Assembly: GCA_902525585.1 (NCBI GenBank)
Contig: CABZHQ010000001.1
Coordinates: forward strand, 28,976-92,975
Direction: 5' to 3'
Source of the DNA: an uncultured Prochlorococcus sp.
GTDB lineage: Bacteria; Cyanobacteriota; Cyanobacteriia; PCC-6307; Cyanobiaceae
DNA: 64,000 bases
Shown piece by piece: positions 31,890 through 42,384 of this stretch. How positions within the stretch are numbered: the first letter of the stretch is position 1; each line of letters starts with the position of its first letter. A model generated the notes under the pieces. The model was not told the origin of the DNA, ran no database searches, and saw only the letters and a list, made by a program, of their open reading frames with translations. A program made the position numbers and the translations under genes.

Positions 31890-32612
31890 ATGGCTACCAG
31901 AATAAATAAATATTTAAGCGAAATCGGTTATTGTTCCAGAAGAGAAGCTGATAAATTAATTTTGGAAGGGAAGATAACCATTAATGGCAAAATTTCAGCA
32001 ATTGGTGCCAAAGTAGAAGAAAGTGATCAAGTAGAAGTTAAAGGTCAAAGGATATATAAACCAACGAATCAAAAAAATACATACTTAGCCTTTAATAAAC
32101 CTGTAGGAATTGTTTGCACAACAGATAGAAATGTAGAACCCAATAATGTCATAGATTTCATTAAATATCCTAAAAGAATTTTCCCTATCGGAAGATTAGA
32201 TAAGCTCAGTGAGGGATTGATTTTTTTAACAAATGATGGGGATATCGTAAATAAAATACTCAGAGCAAGAAATAATCATGAAAAGGAATACATTGTAAAA
32301 GTTAATCGTCAAATTAATAGTAATTTTATAAAAAGTATGAGTAATGGAGTTGAAATATTAGGTACAAAGACTAAGAATTGTTTCGTAAAACAATTAGGTC
32401 CAAAAAAATTTAAAATTATCCTCACTCAGGGACTTAACCGTCAAATTAGAAGAATGTGTGAGACCCTAGGTTACAGAGTACAGTCATTAAAGCGAGTAAG
32501 AATTATGAATATAAAGTTAGACGTCCCAACAGGAGAATACAGAGAATTTAGTAAAGAAGAACTCCTGGAATTAAATATTTTAATCGAAAAATCTTCGAAG
32601 ACATATGACTAA
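31890..32612 (+). CDS. Pseudouridine synthase (RluB/RluE/RluF family) with S4 domain
   Basis: RINKYLSEIGYCSRREADKLI; FPIGRLDKLSEGLIFLTNDGD; GLNRQIRRMCETLGY. Confidence 0.93.
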   Translation: MATRINKYLSEIGYCSRREADKLILEGKITINGKISAIGAKVEESDQVEVKGQRIYKPTNQKNTYLAFNKPVGIVCTTDRNVEPNNVIDFIKYPKRIFPIGRLDKLSEGLIFLTNDGDIVNKILRARNNHEKEYIVKVNRQINSNFIKSMSNGVEILGTKTKNCFVKQLGPKKFKIILTQGLNRQIRRMCETLGYRVQSLKRVRIMNIKLDVPTGEYREFSKEELLELNILIEKSSKTYD

Positions 32613-32732
32613 ACAAACGATAACCTTGAACTTATTGATTGAATGATACGCTTATAACCTTTATCTAGAAGAAACTTTTAACCCTATTTTGTTTTTTTAC
32701 TTTTAAAATATATAAAATTTAACTAAAAAAAA

Positions 32733-33008
32733 ATGATTAAAAAAGAAGACAATATCCGAAGCGAAAGCTTTTATCCAGATTCTAGTTTCTACATTGATAA
32801 TAAAGAAAATAATTTTTCTGATAAGGTCAATTCTCCTGAAGATATTACACTTACAAAAAATCAAATATCCAATACTTCTAAATTTGAATGGCCAAATAGT
32901 TATTGGTTTATTGCGGAAAGAACAAATGGAAGACTTGCAATGATAGGCTTTATGGCTGTCATTATTAACTACACTTTATTTGGATGGATAGCATATCCAA
33001 TCCTTTAA
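32733..33008 (+). CDS. hli: HLIP-domain protein with a long N-terminal extension
   Basis: SYWFIAERTNGRLAMIGFMAVIINYTLFGWI. Confidence 0.8.
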   Translation: MIKKEDNIRSESFYPDSSFYIDNKENNFSDKVNSPEDITLTKNQISNTSKFEWPNSYWFIAERTNGRLAMIGFMAVIINYTLFGWIAYPIL

Positions 33009-33651
33009 ATGATGAATTCTAATTTTGGTGTAAAAATATTTAAATTTTGGAATTGCAATGGATATAACTCTTTCAGATATTGCGTAATGCGTTGGGAAGT
33101 AGACTTTTATCCCTAAAAATAACTTCTACATTTAACAACTTCAATTGCTTTAATATCTTAGTCCACCAAAAATAAATGAGATTTATGCTCTTCAACTTGT
33201 ATGAACTCATATAATGAAACTATAAATTGACCCATTGCTGTTATAAATTCAAAACCTCAGTTTTAAATTCTTCAAATCTACAGCTCAAAGTTAAAATGAT
33301 GAGTGTATCCAGAAAAAGGAATGTATTGAAGCTTATTTAGATCGACTGTTAATAGGAATAAACTTTGACACTCTGCTAGATCTCTTCATAGTTCTATTAA
33401 ATTTTTTGCATTGGAGACATAACCATTTCAAACCCTTTAACAATATGTCCTATTGATATTGATACATATATTAGCTGATATAAAATATTACTAACCAATG
33501 GTAGTAATTTTTTCAATTTTCTAAATATTTTAAATTTAATCGGTATTCACTTTTAAGATTTTTTAAACTAAATTTATTACTTTTTCTAATAGATGTTTTT
33601 TCAAAATCCTTTACTGCATAGAATTCTCAAAAGAAATCCTGCTAAATTAAA

Positions 33652-34716
33652 TTATTGTGTTGAAGATTTTAAGCTTGTTTTTCTGCTTTGGGTTCCGATA
33701 GCAACTAATGGAATCCAGCTTACTAGAAACCACCATCCGAATCGGCCTTCATAAATACTCCATGTAAATCCTATCACAATTAAAGAGGTGACAGTAATAA
33801 AAGTAATTGCTATTAGAAGCTTACTTTCTTTGATAAACCAAGCGCCACGAATTGATAAAATATAAAAAGAACTCATAAAAATAGTAATAAAAAAATTATT
33901 TTTCAATGAATACCAAGGTCTCACTTGTATTAATTCCCAACCTATTCTTCTTAAAAACAAATCAATATAATAAAGGGGTGATGATGAAAAATCAATGAAC
34001 GTTTCAGGCATATTCCAAATAACTTGTCCATTTGAGAAAGATTCAATTAAATAAGTTTTTGCATCATCATTTGAAGCGAAAACGTAATAAATTAAGATTA
34101 AAAAAACTAATATTGATAATGATATTAATATTATGATTTGCCTAAAGTTAAGTTTTTGTTTCACTACATAAGAACAAATAACTGCAGCGCCAAAAAGGGT
34201 GAAAGCATTAGGTCTTAGAGTTGTTGTTAGAGCAGAAAATAAAAGAAGTAAAAATGAACTTTGGAATATAAATATCCATAGCCATATAATCACAGCAGAG
34301 AAATAAAGTGTTTCTGACATTAACCACCTAGTCCATTGAGCTGTGAGCGGATTTAATAGCCACACATAAACTGCTATCCAAGCGCAAAAGTTAGATGAAT
34401 ATTTTTTTGTGATCTGCCAAAGTAAATCCCCGGAAACTATTACAAAAATTGAGTTTAATATTACAAAAACCCACTTGGTTGGCCCTATTAAACTAGCAAA
34501 TTTAACAATAATCGCCATCCCTGAATAAAGCCTTTGCTGTGGAAGAAGATCAGGAAATCTTTCCGCAGAGTTAATATAAAAATTTGAATCAAAACTTACT
34601 ATAGGAGTAATATCAAAGCCCCTCAAACTGAAGAGATATAGTGTCGCAATTATTTGTCCCACAAAAAAGATAAATATTATTTTTTGATATCTTTTAAGTA
34701 TTCCTGTTTGATGCAT
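33652..34716 (-). CDS. Polytopic membrane protein, glycosyltransferase-39-like
   Basis: Many TMs; SFDSNFYINSAERFPDLLPQQRLYSG; layout of PMT/GT39-type proteins. Confidence 0.5.
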   Translation of the reverse strand: MHQTGILKRYQKIIFIFFVGQIIATLYLFSLRGFDITPIVSFDSNFYINSAERFPDLLPQQRLYSGMAIIVKFASLIGPTKWVFVILNSIFVIVSGDLLWQITKKYSSNFCAWIAVYVWLLNPLTAQWTRWLMSETLYFSAVIIWLWIFIFQSSFLLLLFSALTTTLRPNAFTLFGAAVICSYVVKQKLNFRQIIILISLSILVFLILIYYVFASNDDAKTYLIESFSNGQVIWNMPETFIDFSSSPLYYIDLFLRRIGWELIQVRPWYSLKNNFFITIFMSSFYILSIRGAWFIKESKLLIAITFITVTSLIVIGFTWSIYEGRFGWWFLVSWIPLVAIGTQSRKTSLKSSTQ

Positions 34717-35004
34717 TTAATTCATTACAAATAAAAAAAAATTGGTTTTTAATAACCTCTTCTGTTTGAAAAAAATCTTTGAGTATTAACTTTATTTTTA
34801 TTATAAGTAATTGCAAATTAAGTAAACTTATATTTAAATATCAAAATCAGGAAATAACAAAAAACTTTAGTAGGATTAATTTAAATTTTAATTAAAAAAT
34901 TTTTTATATTCAATTTTTACAAAAATCTTTTTTAAAAATTTATTGAAATAAATAATTTTCATAAGATTAAAATTTTTCTTTATTAAAAATAATAAAATGT
35001 AAAT

Positions 35005-35937
35005 ATGAATAAATCTGAGTTTCAATATCTAAATAAAAAAGTAATAAATGCTGAATTTAAAACAGAACCATACAAGCATATTTATATTGAAAATTTTTTA
35101 TCTGAAAAACATTTTGAAGAATTAATTTCTGATCCACAAGTTGCAATTAGCGGCAAAAGTGATGAAGAACTTCTAGAAAACCTTAAAAAAGCAGGGTGGG
35201 TTGCTCGACCTTTTGGGGGTTCTACAATCAATGAAAAAGCTTACTTGAATTGGCATAAAAATAAAAAAAATGGGTTTAGGAATCAAACGACTTGTAGTGG
35301 TTTTGGTATGACTTACAAATTATGTTCACCATCAAAGAATAAAATCACAAATGAACTTATGAAATTTTTCTCTAAAGGTTCTTTTTATGAAACTTTGAGA
35401 AAAAAATTTAAAATAAAAAAGCAAGAATTTCGGATTGATGCTGGATTTCAAAAATATCTTGATGGGTATGAATTAAGTCCTCATCCAGATGTAAGAGCTA
35501 AAGCTATTACATTTATGCTTAGTACTCACCCTTCTGCAGACGCTATAAATAACAGTCATCACACCAGCTACCTCAAACTTAAACCTGAATATGAATTCAT
35601 AAGTACTTTCTGGAAGAATAACAAAAAGCTCGATAGATCTTGGTTACCTTGGCATTGGTTTAAAGAAGAATTTTTACAAACGGAAAACAATTCAATAGTT
35701 ATATTTAGTCCTAATGATTATTCATTTCATGGAATTAAGGCAAATTATAATCATCTGAATTATCAAAGATCTAATTTTTATGGCAACCTCTGGTTTGAAG
35801 ATGAAACTAAACTTCCCATGCCTCAATGGGAAGATTTCGAAAAACTACTTAAAGTTGATTTAAAAAATAAACCAAGTGAAACTGCAACGTTTTTCTGGAA
35901 GCTTAAATATAAATTAAGTTCCCTTGCAAAAAAATAG
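35005..35937 (+). CDS. 2OG-Fe(II) oxygenase-like protein
   Basis: HPDVRAKAITFMLS (HxD) with distal FHGIKA. Confidence 0.6.
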   Translation: MNKSEFQYLNKKVINAEFKTEPYKHIYIENFLSEKHFEELISDPQVAISGKSDEELLENLKKAGWVARPFGGSTINEKAYLNWHKNKKNGFRNQTTCSGFGMTYKLCSPSKNKITNELMKFFSKGSFYETLRKKFKIKKQEFRIDAGFQKYLDGYELSPHPDVRAKAITFMLSTHPSADAINNSHHTSYLKLKPEYEFISTFWKNNKKLDRSWLPWHWFKEEFLQTENNSIVIFSPNDYSFHGIKANYNHLNYQRSNFYGNLWFEDETKLPMPQWEDFEKLLKVDLKNKPSETATFFWKLKYKLSSLAKK

Positions 35938-35944
35938 CTTTCTT

Positions 35945-36003
35945 AAGCACTTAACAACCCTTTTTGGAGCACACTATTTCTAGAAGCCATAACTAAATAG
36001 TTG
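35945..36003 (-). repeat. Oldest recognisable cassette-end relic: homologous to the flank right of the 54909 tRNA-Pro remnant
   Basis: AAGCACTTAACAACCCTTTTTGGAGCACACTATTTCTAGAAGCCATAACTAAATAGTTG vs AAGCACTTAACAACCCTAGTTGGGCACTATGTCTACAGACCATGACTAAATAGTTG at 54949. Confidence 0.75.
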
Positions 36004-36080
36004 ATATTGATCCTTATTTTGATCATAAAAAGTATATTTAGCACTTGTTTTTTTATCTTTTAGGAATCGATTTTTAGATT

Positions 36081-36533
36081 TTAGTAATTTTTATATGATT
36101 TTTCTTCAACTAGCTCTGAATTGTACTTCTCATTTATTTCTTTTTTGATAGACGCCCTCTTATCATTTTCTATGTAAACCGATCTTGCGAGTTTTATAAA
36201 CTCTTCATCAAATTCTTGGTTGCTCTCTTTAATTCTGATGTTATCTTCAATTTCCCAAAGGTTTTCGTTTATTTTTTTTAGATTTTTAATCAAATCGATA
36301 TTAATTTCTAGGTTTTTATCTTGAAGTATATTTTTAAGTAGTTTAACCTCTTTATTGATATTTTTTAGCTTAATACCAGTCATATATATTTGTTTAATTT
36401 CCAGAATTGTGATTTTATCTATAAGTTCCCCAATAGAGATAGGGGCAAGGATGGTAGAAAAATATTTAATTTTTGAACTCATAATTTTCATCCATTTCTT
36501 TTTTAATTGTGCTGGATACTGTCTCAATAACAT
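36081..36533 (-). CDS. DUF6165-like hypothetical protein (start probably ~36482)
   Basis: PISIGELIDKITILEIKQIYM...EKYNSELVEEKSY; overlaps the upstream gene. Confidence 0.5.
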   Translation of the reverse strand: MLLRQYPAQLKKKWMKIMSSKIKYFSTILAPISIGELIDKITILEIKQIYMTGIKLKNINKEVKLLKNILQDKNLEINIDLIKNLKKINENLWEIEDNIRIKESNQEFDEEFIKLARSVYIENDKRASIKKEINEKYNSELVEEKSYKNY

Positions 36534-38424
36534 TTTTCCAGTTATTTCGTTTCTTTTGTCGAAATAATCTCATTGAAGGATACCAAAATGTGGTTTCTCC
36601 TTCCAGTCCCCAAGTCCAATAGGGTACATCTTTTAGTAATAACCAAACTTTTTTACCCATACCTCCTGCCAAATGCGCGATTGAAGTATCAGAAGTAATA
36701 ATTAAATTACAGTTTTCTATGATGGCAGCATTTTCAAGGAAATCCCAAGTGGAATCAATTTGGTCTTGGCAACTAACAAATTGATCTTTAAAAGAGCAAT
36801 AATCTAGTTGTTCTGAACCGAATCCTTTTTGTAATGATAAAAATTTTAAATTATTATTTCTAGCTAGAGTTGAGAAAATTTCTAATGGTAATGAGCGACC
36901 TTTGAGGAAATTTATCTCTGTCTCCTTATTCCCTTGCCAATTAATTCCAATGATTGGTCTTCTCTCTTTAGAGAGAATATTTTTCCATTTTTTATTTAAT
37001 TTATCCGTTGAATTTATATAAGGTTTTGAAATAATTGGATTATCAGGTCTTACTCGTAAATATCGCGGTAAAGATAAGAGTGGAATCCATTGACCATCTA
37101 AAACTGAAGATGTTTGTTCAGGGGTTAAGGGATTTTGGTCGATCCCTGATGATTTTATTAAAGAATGCAGTTTTTCTTGAGCAGCAAATATTACATCATG
37201 CCCTTGCTGTTTCAGATATTTTACATAACGCATATATTGAAGAGTATCGCCCAAGCCTTGTTCGCTTATCACTAAAAGCTTTTCTCCTGATTTTAATTTC
37301 TTATGGTCTATTCTTTCGAGATTTGTTTGACCATGAGGCATTGTCGGTTTATTGGTTTTAAATCTATATTCATAATTTTCTAAACCATTTTGATAGTTTC
37401 CTTCAGCAAGTTCTATTAGTGAAAGGTTGAAATAAGCATCTGCAAAATCAGGGTTAAGTGCGATTGCTTTTCTTTGTGAGATTTCTGCTTCTTTTAATTT
37501 TCCAAGGTCACTTAATATGTTTCCGAGATTATAATGAGCAATTGCATAATCAGGGTTAAGTGCGATTGCCTTACGTGTAGAAACTTCAGCATCTTTTAAA
37601 TTTCCATAATCTCTTAAGAAACTTCCTAGATTAGAGTGAGCAATTGCATAATTAGGATTAAGTTGGATTGCTTTTCTATAAGACAATTCAGCATCTTTTA
37701 ATTTGCCAAGATCACGGAGTAGATCTCCAAGGTTAGAGTGAGCAATTGCATAATTAGGATTAAGTTGGATTGCTTTTCTATAAGACAATTCAGCATCTTT
37801 TAATTTGCCTAGATCACGGAGTAGATCTCCAAGGTTAGAGTGAGCATTTGCATAATTAGGATTAAGTTGGATTGCTTTTCTATAAGACAATTCAGCATCT
37901 TTTAATTTGTTAAGATCGAAAAATAGGTTCCCAAGATTGTAATAAGCATCAGTAAAGCTAGGATTTAGCTGAATTGCTTTTCCATAAGACAATTCAGCAT
38001 CTTTTAGTTTACCAAGACTATATAAAATTCTCCCTAAACTAGAATATGCATTGGCATAATTAGGATTAATTTCAATTGCTTTGCGAGTGTAAAATTCAGC
38101 ATCTTTTAATTTGCCAAGATCGCATAATAAGTTCCCAAGATTGTAATGAGCATTGGCATAATTGGGATTAATTTTAATTGCCTTTCTATAGAGCAATTCA
38201 GCATCTTTTAATTTACCAAGATTGTTTAATATGATTCCATAATTAGAAAAAACTCTGCAATCTTTAAATCCTTGTTCTATGCAATTTTTATAATATTTTG
38301 TTGCTTCAGGTATATTCCCTTTTATATGTAATTGAATTGCTTGATTAACAATTCGTTCTTGAGAATTTAACTTATTTTTTTTACTTTTCAAATTAGATAC
38401 ATGATCCTCACCAAAACCTTTCAT
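36466..38424 (-). CDS. TPR-repeat protein with C-terminal GT9-like glycosyltransferase domain
   Basis: About ten 34-aa TPRs (KLKDAELSYRKAIQLNPNYA), then GEKLLVISEQGLGDTLQYMRYV ... ITSDTSIAHLAGGMGKKVW. Confidence 0.85.
   Translation of the reverse strand: MKGFGEDHVSNLKSKKNKLNSQERIVNQAIQLHIKGNIPEATKYYKNCIEQGFKDCRVFSNYGIILNNLGKLKDAELLYRKAIKINPNYANAHYNLGNLLCDLGKLKDAEFYTRKAIEINPNYANAYSSLGRILYSLGKLKDAELSYGKAIQLNPSFTDAYYNLGNLFFDLNKLKDAELSYRKAIQLNPNYANAHSNLGDLLRDLGKLKDAELSYRKAIQLNPNYAIAHSNLGDLLRDLGKLKDAELSYRKAIQLNPNYAIAHSNLGSFLRDYGNLKDAEVSTRKAIALNPDYAIAHYNLGNILSDLGKLKEAEISQRKAIALNPDFADAYFNLSLIELAEGNYQNGLENYEYRFKTNKPTMPHGQTNLERIDHKKLKSGEKLLVISEQGLGDTLQYMRYVKYLKQQGHDVIFAAQEKLHSLIKSSGIDQNPLTPEQTSSVLDGQWIPLLSLPRYLRVRPDNPIISKPYINSTDKLNKKWKNILSKERRPIIGINWQGNKETEINFLKGRSLPLEIFSTLARNNNLKFLSLQKGFGSEQLDYCSFKDQFVSCQDQIDSTWDFLENAAIIENCNLIITSDTSIAHLAGGMGKKVWLLLKDVPYWTWGLEGETTFWYPSMRLFRQKKRNNWKNVIETVSSTIKKEMDENYEFKN
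37430..38300 (-). repeat. Tandem ~102-bp TPR-coding repeats; three adjacent units nearly identical
   Basis: TAGGATTAAGTTGGATTGCTTTTCTATAAGACAATTCAGCATCTTTTAATTTG recurs at ~102-bp spacing (37650-37910). Confidence 0.85.
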
Positions 38425-38836
38425 TTTTGAGAAATTTTAATTCATCTAGTATAGATTTTAGGGGTGGTTAGACAAAATGAAATTTTTTATATTAATAGAC
38501 ACAAACCTTTTTTTATTGTAGCTTTTTAAAGGTTTTTTTTAATATATAGCTCCATAAACAATTGATCTATTAAATGAGATTTATCAATATTATCTATTAC
38601 AAATGTTAGTGGAACTAGTTTGAGTCAAATATTGTATAAACATTTAATCTCTTAAAAAAATCAATATTAAATATCACCATTCTTAAATGGAAGTTGTGAT
38701 TAATTTAAATGATTTTGATAATGTACAGTTCAAATATTTATTTTTAGATTTTTTTTCTTCATATACATTTTTTAATGATCTTGTACATAATAAAGTAAAA
38801 ATTTATATAAGCTTTTTATTTTAAGAAATTATAAAA

Positions 38837-39643
38837 ATGGTTAATTTTAAAATTAATGGAACAAGCTTTGAACTATCTAGCTCAGAGAAGGTTAATTTAC
38901 CTCTAATGGTTTGTTCTCATGAAAGGAGTGGGACACATTTCGTCATGAATTCAATATCTAAATGTACAGAATACACCGCAAATCCATTCTTGAATTTTGA
39001 TTATTCGCCTTTAGGTTCTTTGATTAATTTTTTTTCAGAGGAAAGTGTAAGAATTTTTCTAAATTCTTTAAAAAATATAAAATACAATAATTCAATAAAT
39101 TACTGTACTAACAGTATTATTAAATCTCATTTTCCCTTGACACTTTTGGGACATGATGCGAAAAAACTTTGTAAGGTAATTTATATTTATAGAAATCCAG
39201 AAGAAGTTTTTATTTCTTATTGGAAGTTTTTGCATAGATGGGACTGGTTTGAAGGTCCTAAGTTAAATTCACCACTTGAACTTATGAAGATCAACCCAAA
39301 GGGTCAATCACAACGATATCAAATTGAAAATTACAAAAATTATTTTGTAAGATGGGCTTCACATATATTAATTGCAAAAAAAGAACAAAAAAAATCTAAA
39401 AATATCGTAATGGTTAATTATTCTGACCTAGAGAATGATTTTAAAAAAACAATTAAAAACATATGTAATAAATTAGAAATAAATATTATTTGTCCTCCAT
39501 CAAAACCTAATAAAGAAGAATACGTCCATGGTAAAGATTTGAAATTAAGTTATAAAGAAAAGCAACTTATGAAAAGTTTTATTAGGGAAGAGATTCAAAA
39601 TTTTCCTGATTTACCAAATGATCTTAAAGCTTTGTTTGATTAA
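38837..39643 (+). CDS. Sulfotransferase family protein
   Basis: VCSHERSGTHFVMNSI (5' PAPS-binding-like), YIYRNPEEVFISYWKF. Confidence 0.8.
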   Translation: MVNFKINGTSFELSSSEKVNLPLMVCSHERSGTHFVMNSISKCTEYTANPFLNFDYSPLGSLINFFSEESVRIFLNSLKNIKYNNSINYCTNSIIKSHFPLTLLGHDAKKLCKVIYIYRNPEEVFISYWKFLHRWDWFEGPKLNSPLELMKINPKGQSQRYQIENYKNYFVRWASHILIAKKEQKKSKNIVMVNYSDLENDFKKTIKNICNKLEINIICPPSKPNKEEYVHGKDLKLSYKEKQLMKSFIREEIQNFPDLPNDLKALFD

Positions 39644-39819
39644 TTACTAAAAGAGGAAGATATGGAAGAAAAAAATGATAAGAATTTTGCTTAAAGCTAT
39701 AACTAGTAACAAAATAAATAAAGAATATTCATCTAATTCTCTTTTAGCAATATGAGAAAGGAGTTTAAAAAAAAAGAGTCAGTTATCTTTCTATAAATTG
39801 ATTCTTAAGATTAGGCCAA

Positions 39820-39864
39820 AGGATTGGAAACTGCATCCTAGTTCGCCCAAAGTATTTGACAGCC
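39820..39864 (-). repeat. Degenerate tRNA-Pro(TGG) 3'-half remnant (c0)
   Basis: AGGATTGGAAACTGCATCCTAGTTCGCCCAAAGTAT aligns to AGGATTCGAACCTGCGACCTAGTGCTCCCAAAGCAC (28/36), and the similarity continues 3'. Confidence 0.7.
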
Positions 39865-40291
39865 ATATAGCAGAACTAGTGTTTCATGCCATATCAAATT
39901 TTTTAATTAGTTCTTCGAGGGTTGTCATGACAAATAAATTAATATTTCTATCCAATATGTACATAAAATATTAGTTAAGAAAAATTTAACTAGCATTTTA
40001 TACAAGATATTGATCTATTTAAATCTATAAAAATTTGAAATTTGGAATATAGTTTAGGAAATTACGTACAAAAAATATGGAATCATTTGATTACTTCGAA
40101 TATCTAAATTCAATATCTTTTCATCCGCCTGTAATGATAATAACTACATTAGTGTTCTTTTATATAAGAAGAAAATTTTTATTAGCTGGTAAAAAACATT
40201 AGCAATTTGTTTAATATTTTATATTTTTGAATGAGTCAAAAATTAAATAAACAAAGCAAGTAATAAAAACAATTACATATATAGATTCCAT

Positions 40292-40660
40292 TTAACTTGC
40301 CGTTGTTATTGAACTGCTTAGTCCATAAGTAAGAAAAATAAAGCTTGCAAAAGTAACTCCAATCATTACTGTTGTGTAAAGTTTATTTAGTTTGAAATTA
40401 TTACTTGCAGGTGAAAAGTCAGCTATAACTAAATTTTTCATTGAATATTTATCTCTATTTTTGAAATTATTACAGTTAACCAAACTGCCTAAAATTGGAT
40501 CTGTTGAAACTTTTATTTCTTGATTGATAACAGAATTTAAACCTTTATCTTCATTGAAGAATCTTGGAAACATGTATGCATGCCATAAAGCTATTATTGC
40601 CACCCAAAAAACTACACTAACTCCTGCAAAACCAAAAAGTAAGAATCTAAAGGTTTCCAT
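40292..40660 (-). CDS. Two-TM hypothetical protein
   Basis: ORF track. Confidence 0.5.
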   Translation of the reverse strand: METFRFLLFGFAGVSVVFWVAIIALWHAYMFPRFFNEDKGLNSVINQEIKVSTDPILGSLVNCNNFKNRDKYSMKNLVIADFSPASNNFKLNKLYTTVMIGVTFASFIFLTYGLSSSITTAS

Positions 40661-40878
40661 ATTTGTTATTTAATTAACTAAAATCTACATCAAAAAAAAT
40701 ATCTTAATATCCCAATCCAAAAAAATATACTTTAAATAAACCAATTAATCATTTCATTATGTTACTAATGATTAGAGACAATGTTATTAGGAGTTTTTCT
40801 TTAAATATAAGTTAATGATCAAATCATTTATTTAATTAAAAAAGACAAAATAATAATCACATTTATTATTTTTTAGAA

Positions 40879-41175
40879 ATGGATTTCAGGATTTTACTTG
40901 TTATTACGCCAATAGTATTCTCATGGATATTTACAGTTTTTTGGTTAGGTAGGTGGGATGTATTTAGATTAACACCACTAGGATTACCAAAGAAGGGAGT
41001 AGCTCCTTTTAAAAATTATCAAGTATGGGAAGATTCAGCATTAATTCCTGATACTGGTAGACCAGCAGAAGGTTATCCAGTATTTACTGTAAGAACCGCA
41101 GCAGTAAATGCCTTAGGGATTCCAACCGTTTTCTTCCTTGGAGCAATATTGGCAATGCAGTTTAAAACTTATTAA
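40879..41175 (+). CDS. PsbY-like N-terminus fused to a cytochrome b559 beta (PsbF)-like C-terminus lacking the heme His
   Basis: C-terminus [30 protein letters not shown] vs PsbF consensus [33 protein letters not shown]; N-terminus [16 protein letters not shown]. Confidence 0.7.
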   Translation: MDFRILLVITPIVFSWIFTVFWLGRWDVFRLTPLGLPKKGVAPFKNYQVWEDSALIPDTGRPAEGYPVFTVRTAAVNALGIPTVFFLGAILAMQFKTY

Positions 41176-41187
41176 TAGGAAATTTTT

Positions 41188-41373
41188 ATGGACATTAGAT
41201 TTTTAATTGTTGGAGCACCATTTTTAATAGCATTTTTTTATACCTTATTTTGGTTAAAAAAATGGGGTGCTTTTAATTTTACGAAAAACAATTTGCCAAA
41301 AAATATTTCTCTTAAAAATGAATCAATAGAACAAAGTTATATTTTAGAAGATATCTTTTTAACAAAAAATTAA
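41188..41373 (+). CDS. Paralog of the PsbY-like N-terminal part only
   Basis: MDIRFLIVGAPFLIAFFYTLFWLKKWGAF parallels [29 protein letters not shown]. Confidence 0.55.
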   Translation: MDIRFLIVGAPFLIAFFYTLFWLKKWGAFNFTKNNLPKNISLKNESIEQSYILEDIFLTKN

Positions 41374-41594
41374 TCAAATTTTCTCACCCTTAAATTAATA
41401 CCTTGTAATGATTCCTATAGAACAGTATTTGTTTTTTGCAGTTTCTCTTTATGCATTTTTTTATCTTTCAATAACTATAGTAAGTAAATTAATTAGCCTT
41501 TCCTAAGCAATAATTACATAAAATATTAAACACTTATTTGTATAAAATTGATCTTCCTGTATTTTAAAACTCATTATATAAATATATAAGTAGA

Positions 41595-41707
41595 TATTAG
41601 GGCAATCTACTAACCGCTAGCTTTGATAAAGCGGTTCGTAATGAGAACCTCCCTTTGACCTCATTTTCTTTTTCGCAATCTTAGAAAATGAGGTTTAAAT
41701 ATTTTTA
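41595..41707 (+). ncRNA. Candidate sRNA 1 of a tandem pair
   Basis: AGATATTAGGGCAATCTACTAACCGCTagctttgataAAGCGGTT...; terminator CCTCATTTTCT/AGAAAATGAGG-TTT; upstream AT-rich -10-like element. Confidence 0.6.
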
Positions 41708-41825
41708 AATAGCTATGAATATTAAACTAATTCTTAATTAAAACTTTAAATTATTAAATATTATTCCTTCCCATGTATATTATTTACTTTTTAAAAAAGA
41801 GTTTTTTCTTTATAAAGAATATGTA

Positions 41826-41932
41826 GATATTTGGCGAATCTGCAACGGTATAGATTCCGTCTTTATGAACCTAGCCAACGAAAATATTCCTAACTACGTT
41901 TTAGTTATTTTAGTAGTTAGGAATATTTTTAT
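41826..41932 (+). ncRNA. Candidate sRNA 2 of a tandem pair
   Basis: AGATATTTGGCGAATCTGCAACGGtatagattCCGT...; terminator ATATTCCTAACTAC/GTAGTTAGGAATATTTTT. Confidence 0.65.
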
Positions 41933-41970
41933 TTATTACACCTTTTAAAGTAAATTTTTCTGAAAATCAA

Positions 41971-42384
41971 ATGATCAATAAATCAAGAAATGAATTTATA
42001 TTAGAAAAAATTTATAAGAATTTGGAATCTGGAATGCCAGAGAATAAATCTATCAAAGAGTATGCTCTACCTAATGCAAGGCAGTGGCTTTGTGGAAGAT
42101 TCGTTGCTATATGGGTTTTACCTATTTATTTTTTAAGGAAAATTGCAAAGTTTTCTGCTTCTTCCGCCTTTGTTAAGCCATATTCTCCTTCTAAAAATGG
42201 GCCATCTTACAAGCAACCAGAAACTCTATTTACCTCTTTACGAAGTGTTTTCAGGGGCGAAGATCATTTAAGATTTTTTGACCATAGATTTATTGGTATT
42301 TGGGTTTTACCAATTGCCTTGACTGGGATAGTTTTTGAAATCCTACTAATAGCTCCTAGTAATAACACTTCACCATTCAATTAA
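41971..42384 (+). CDS. Hypothetical membrane protein
   Basis: ORF track; RQWLCGRFVAIWVLPIYF / DHRFIGIWVLPIAL internal duplication. Confidence 0.5.
   Translation: MINKSRNEFILEKIYKNLESGMPENKSIKEYALPNARQWLCGRFVAIWVLPIYFLRKIAKFSASSAFVKPYSPSKNGPSYKQPETLFTSLRSVFRGEDHLRFFDHRFIGIWVLPIALTGIVFEILLIAPSNNTSPFN

Noticed and set aside
33010-33640. Possible pseudogene between the hli-like gene and the GT39-like gene
   Set aside because: Fragments in several frames but nothing identifiable by reading alone.
37430-38300. Possible CRISPR array or satellite DNA
   Set aside because: The repeats are in frame and encode TPR motifs; no repeat-spacer structure.
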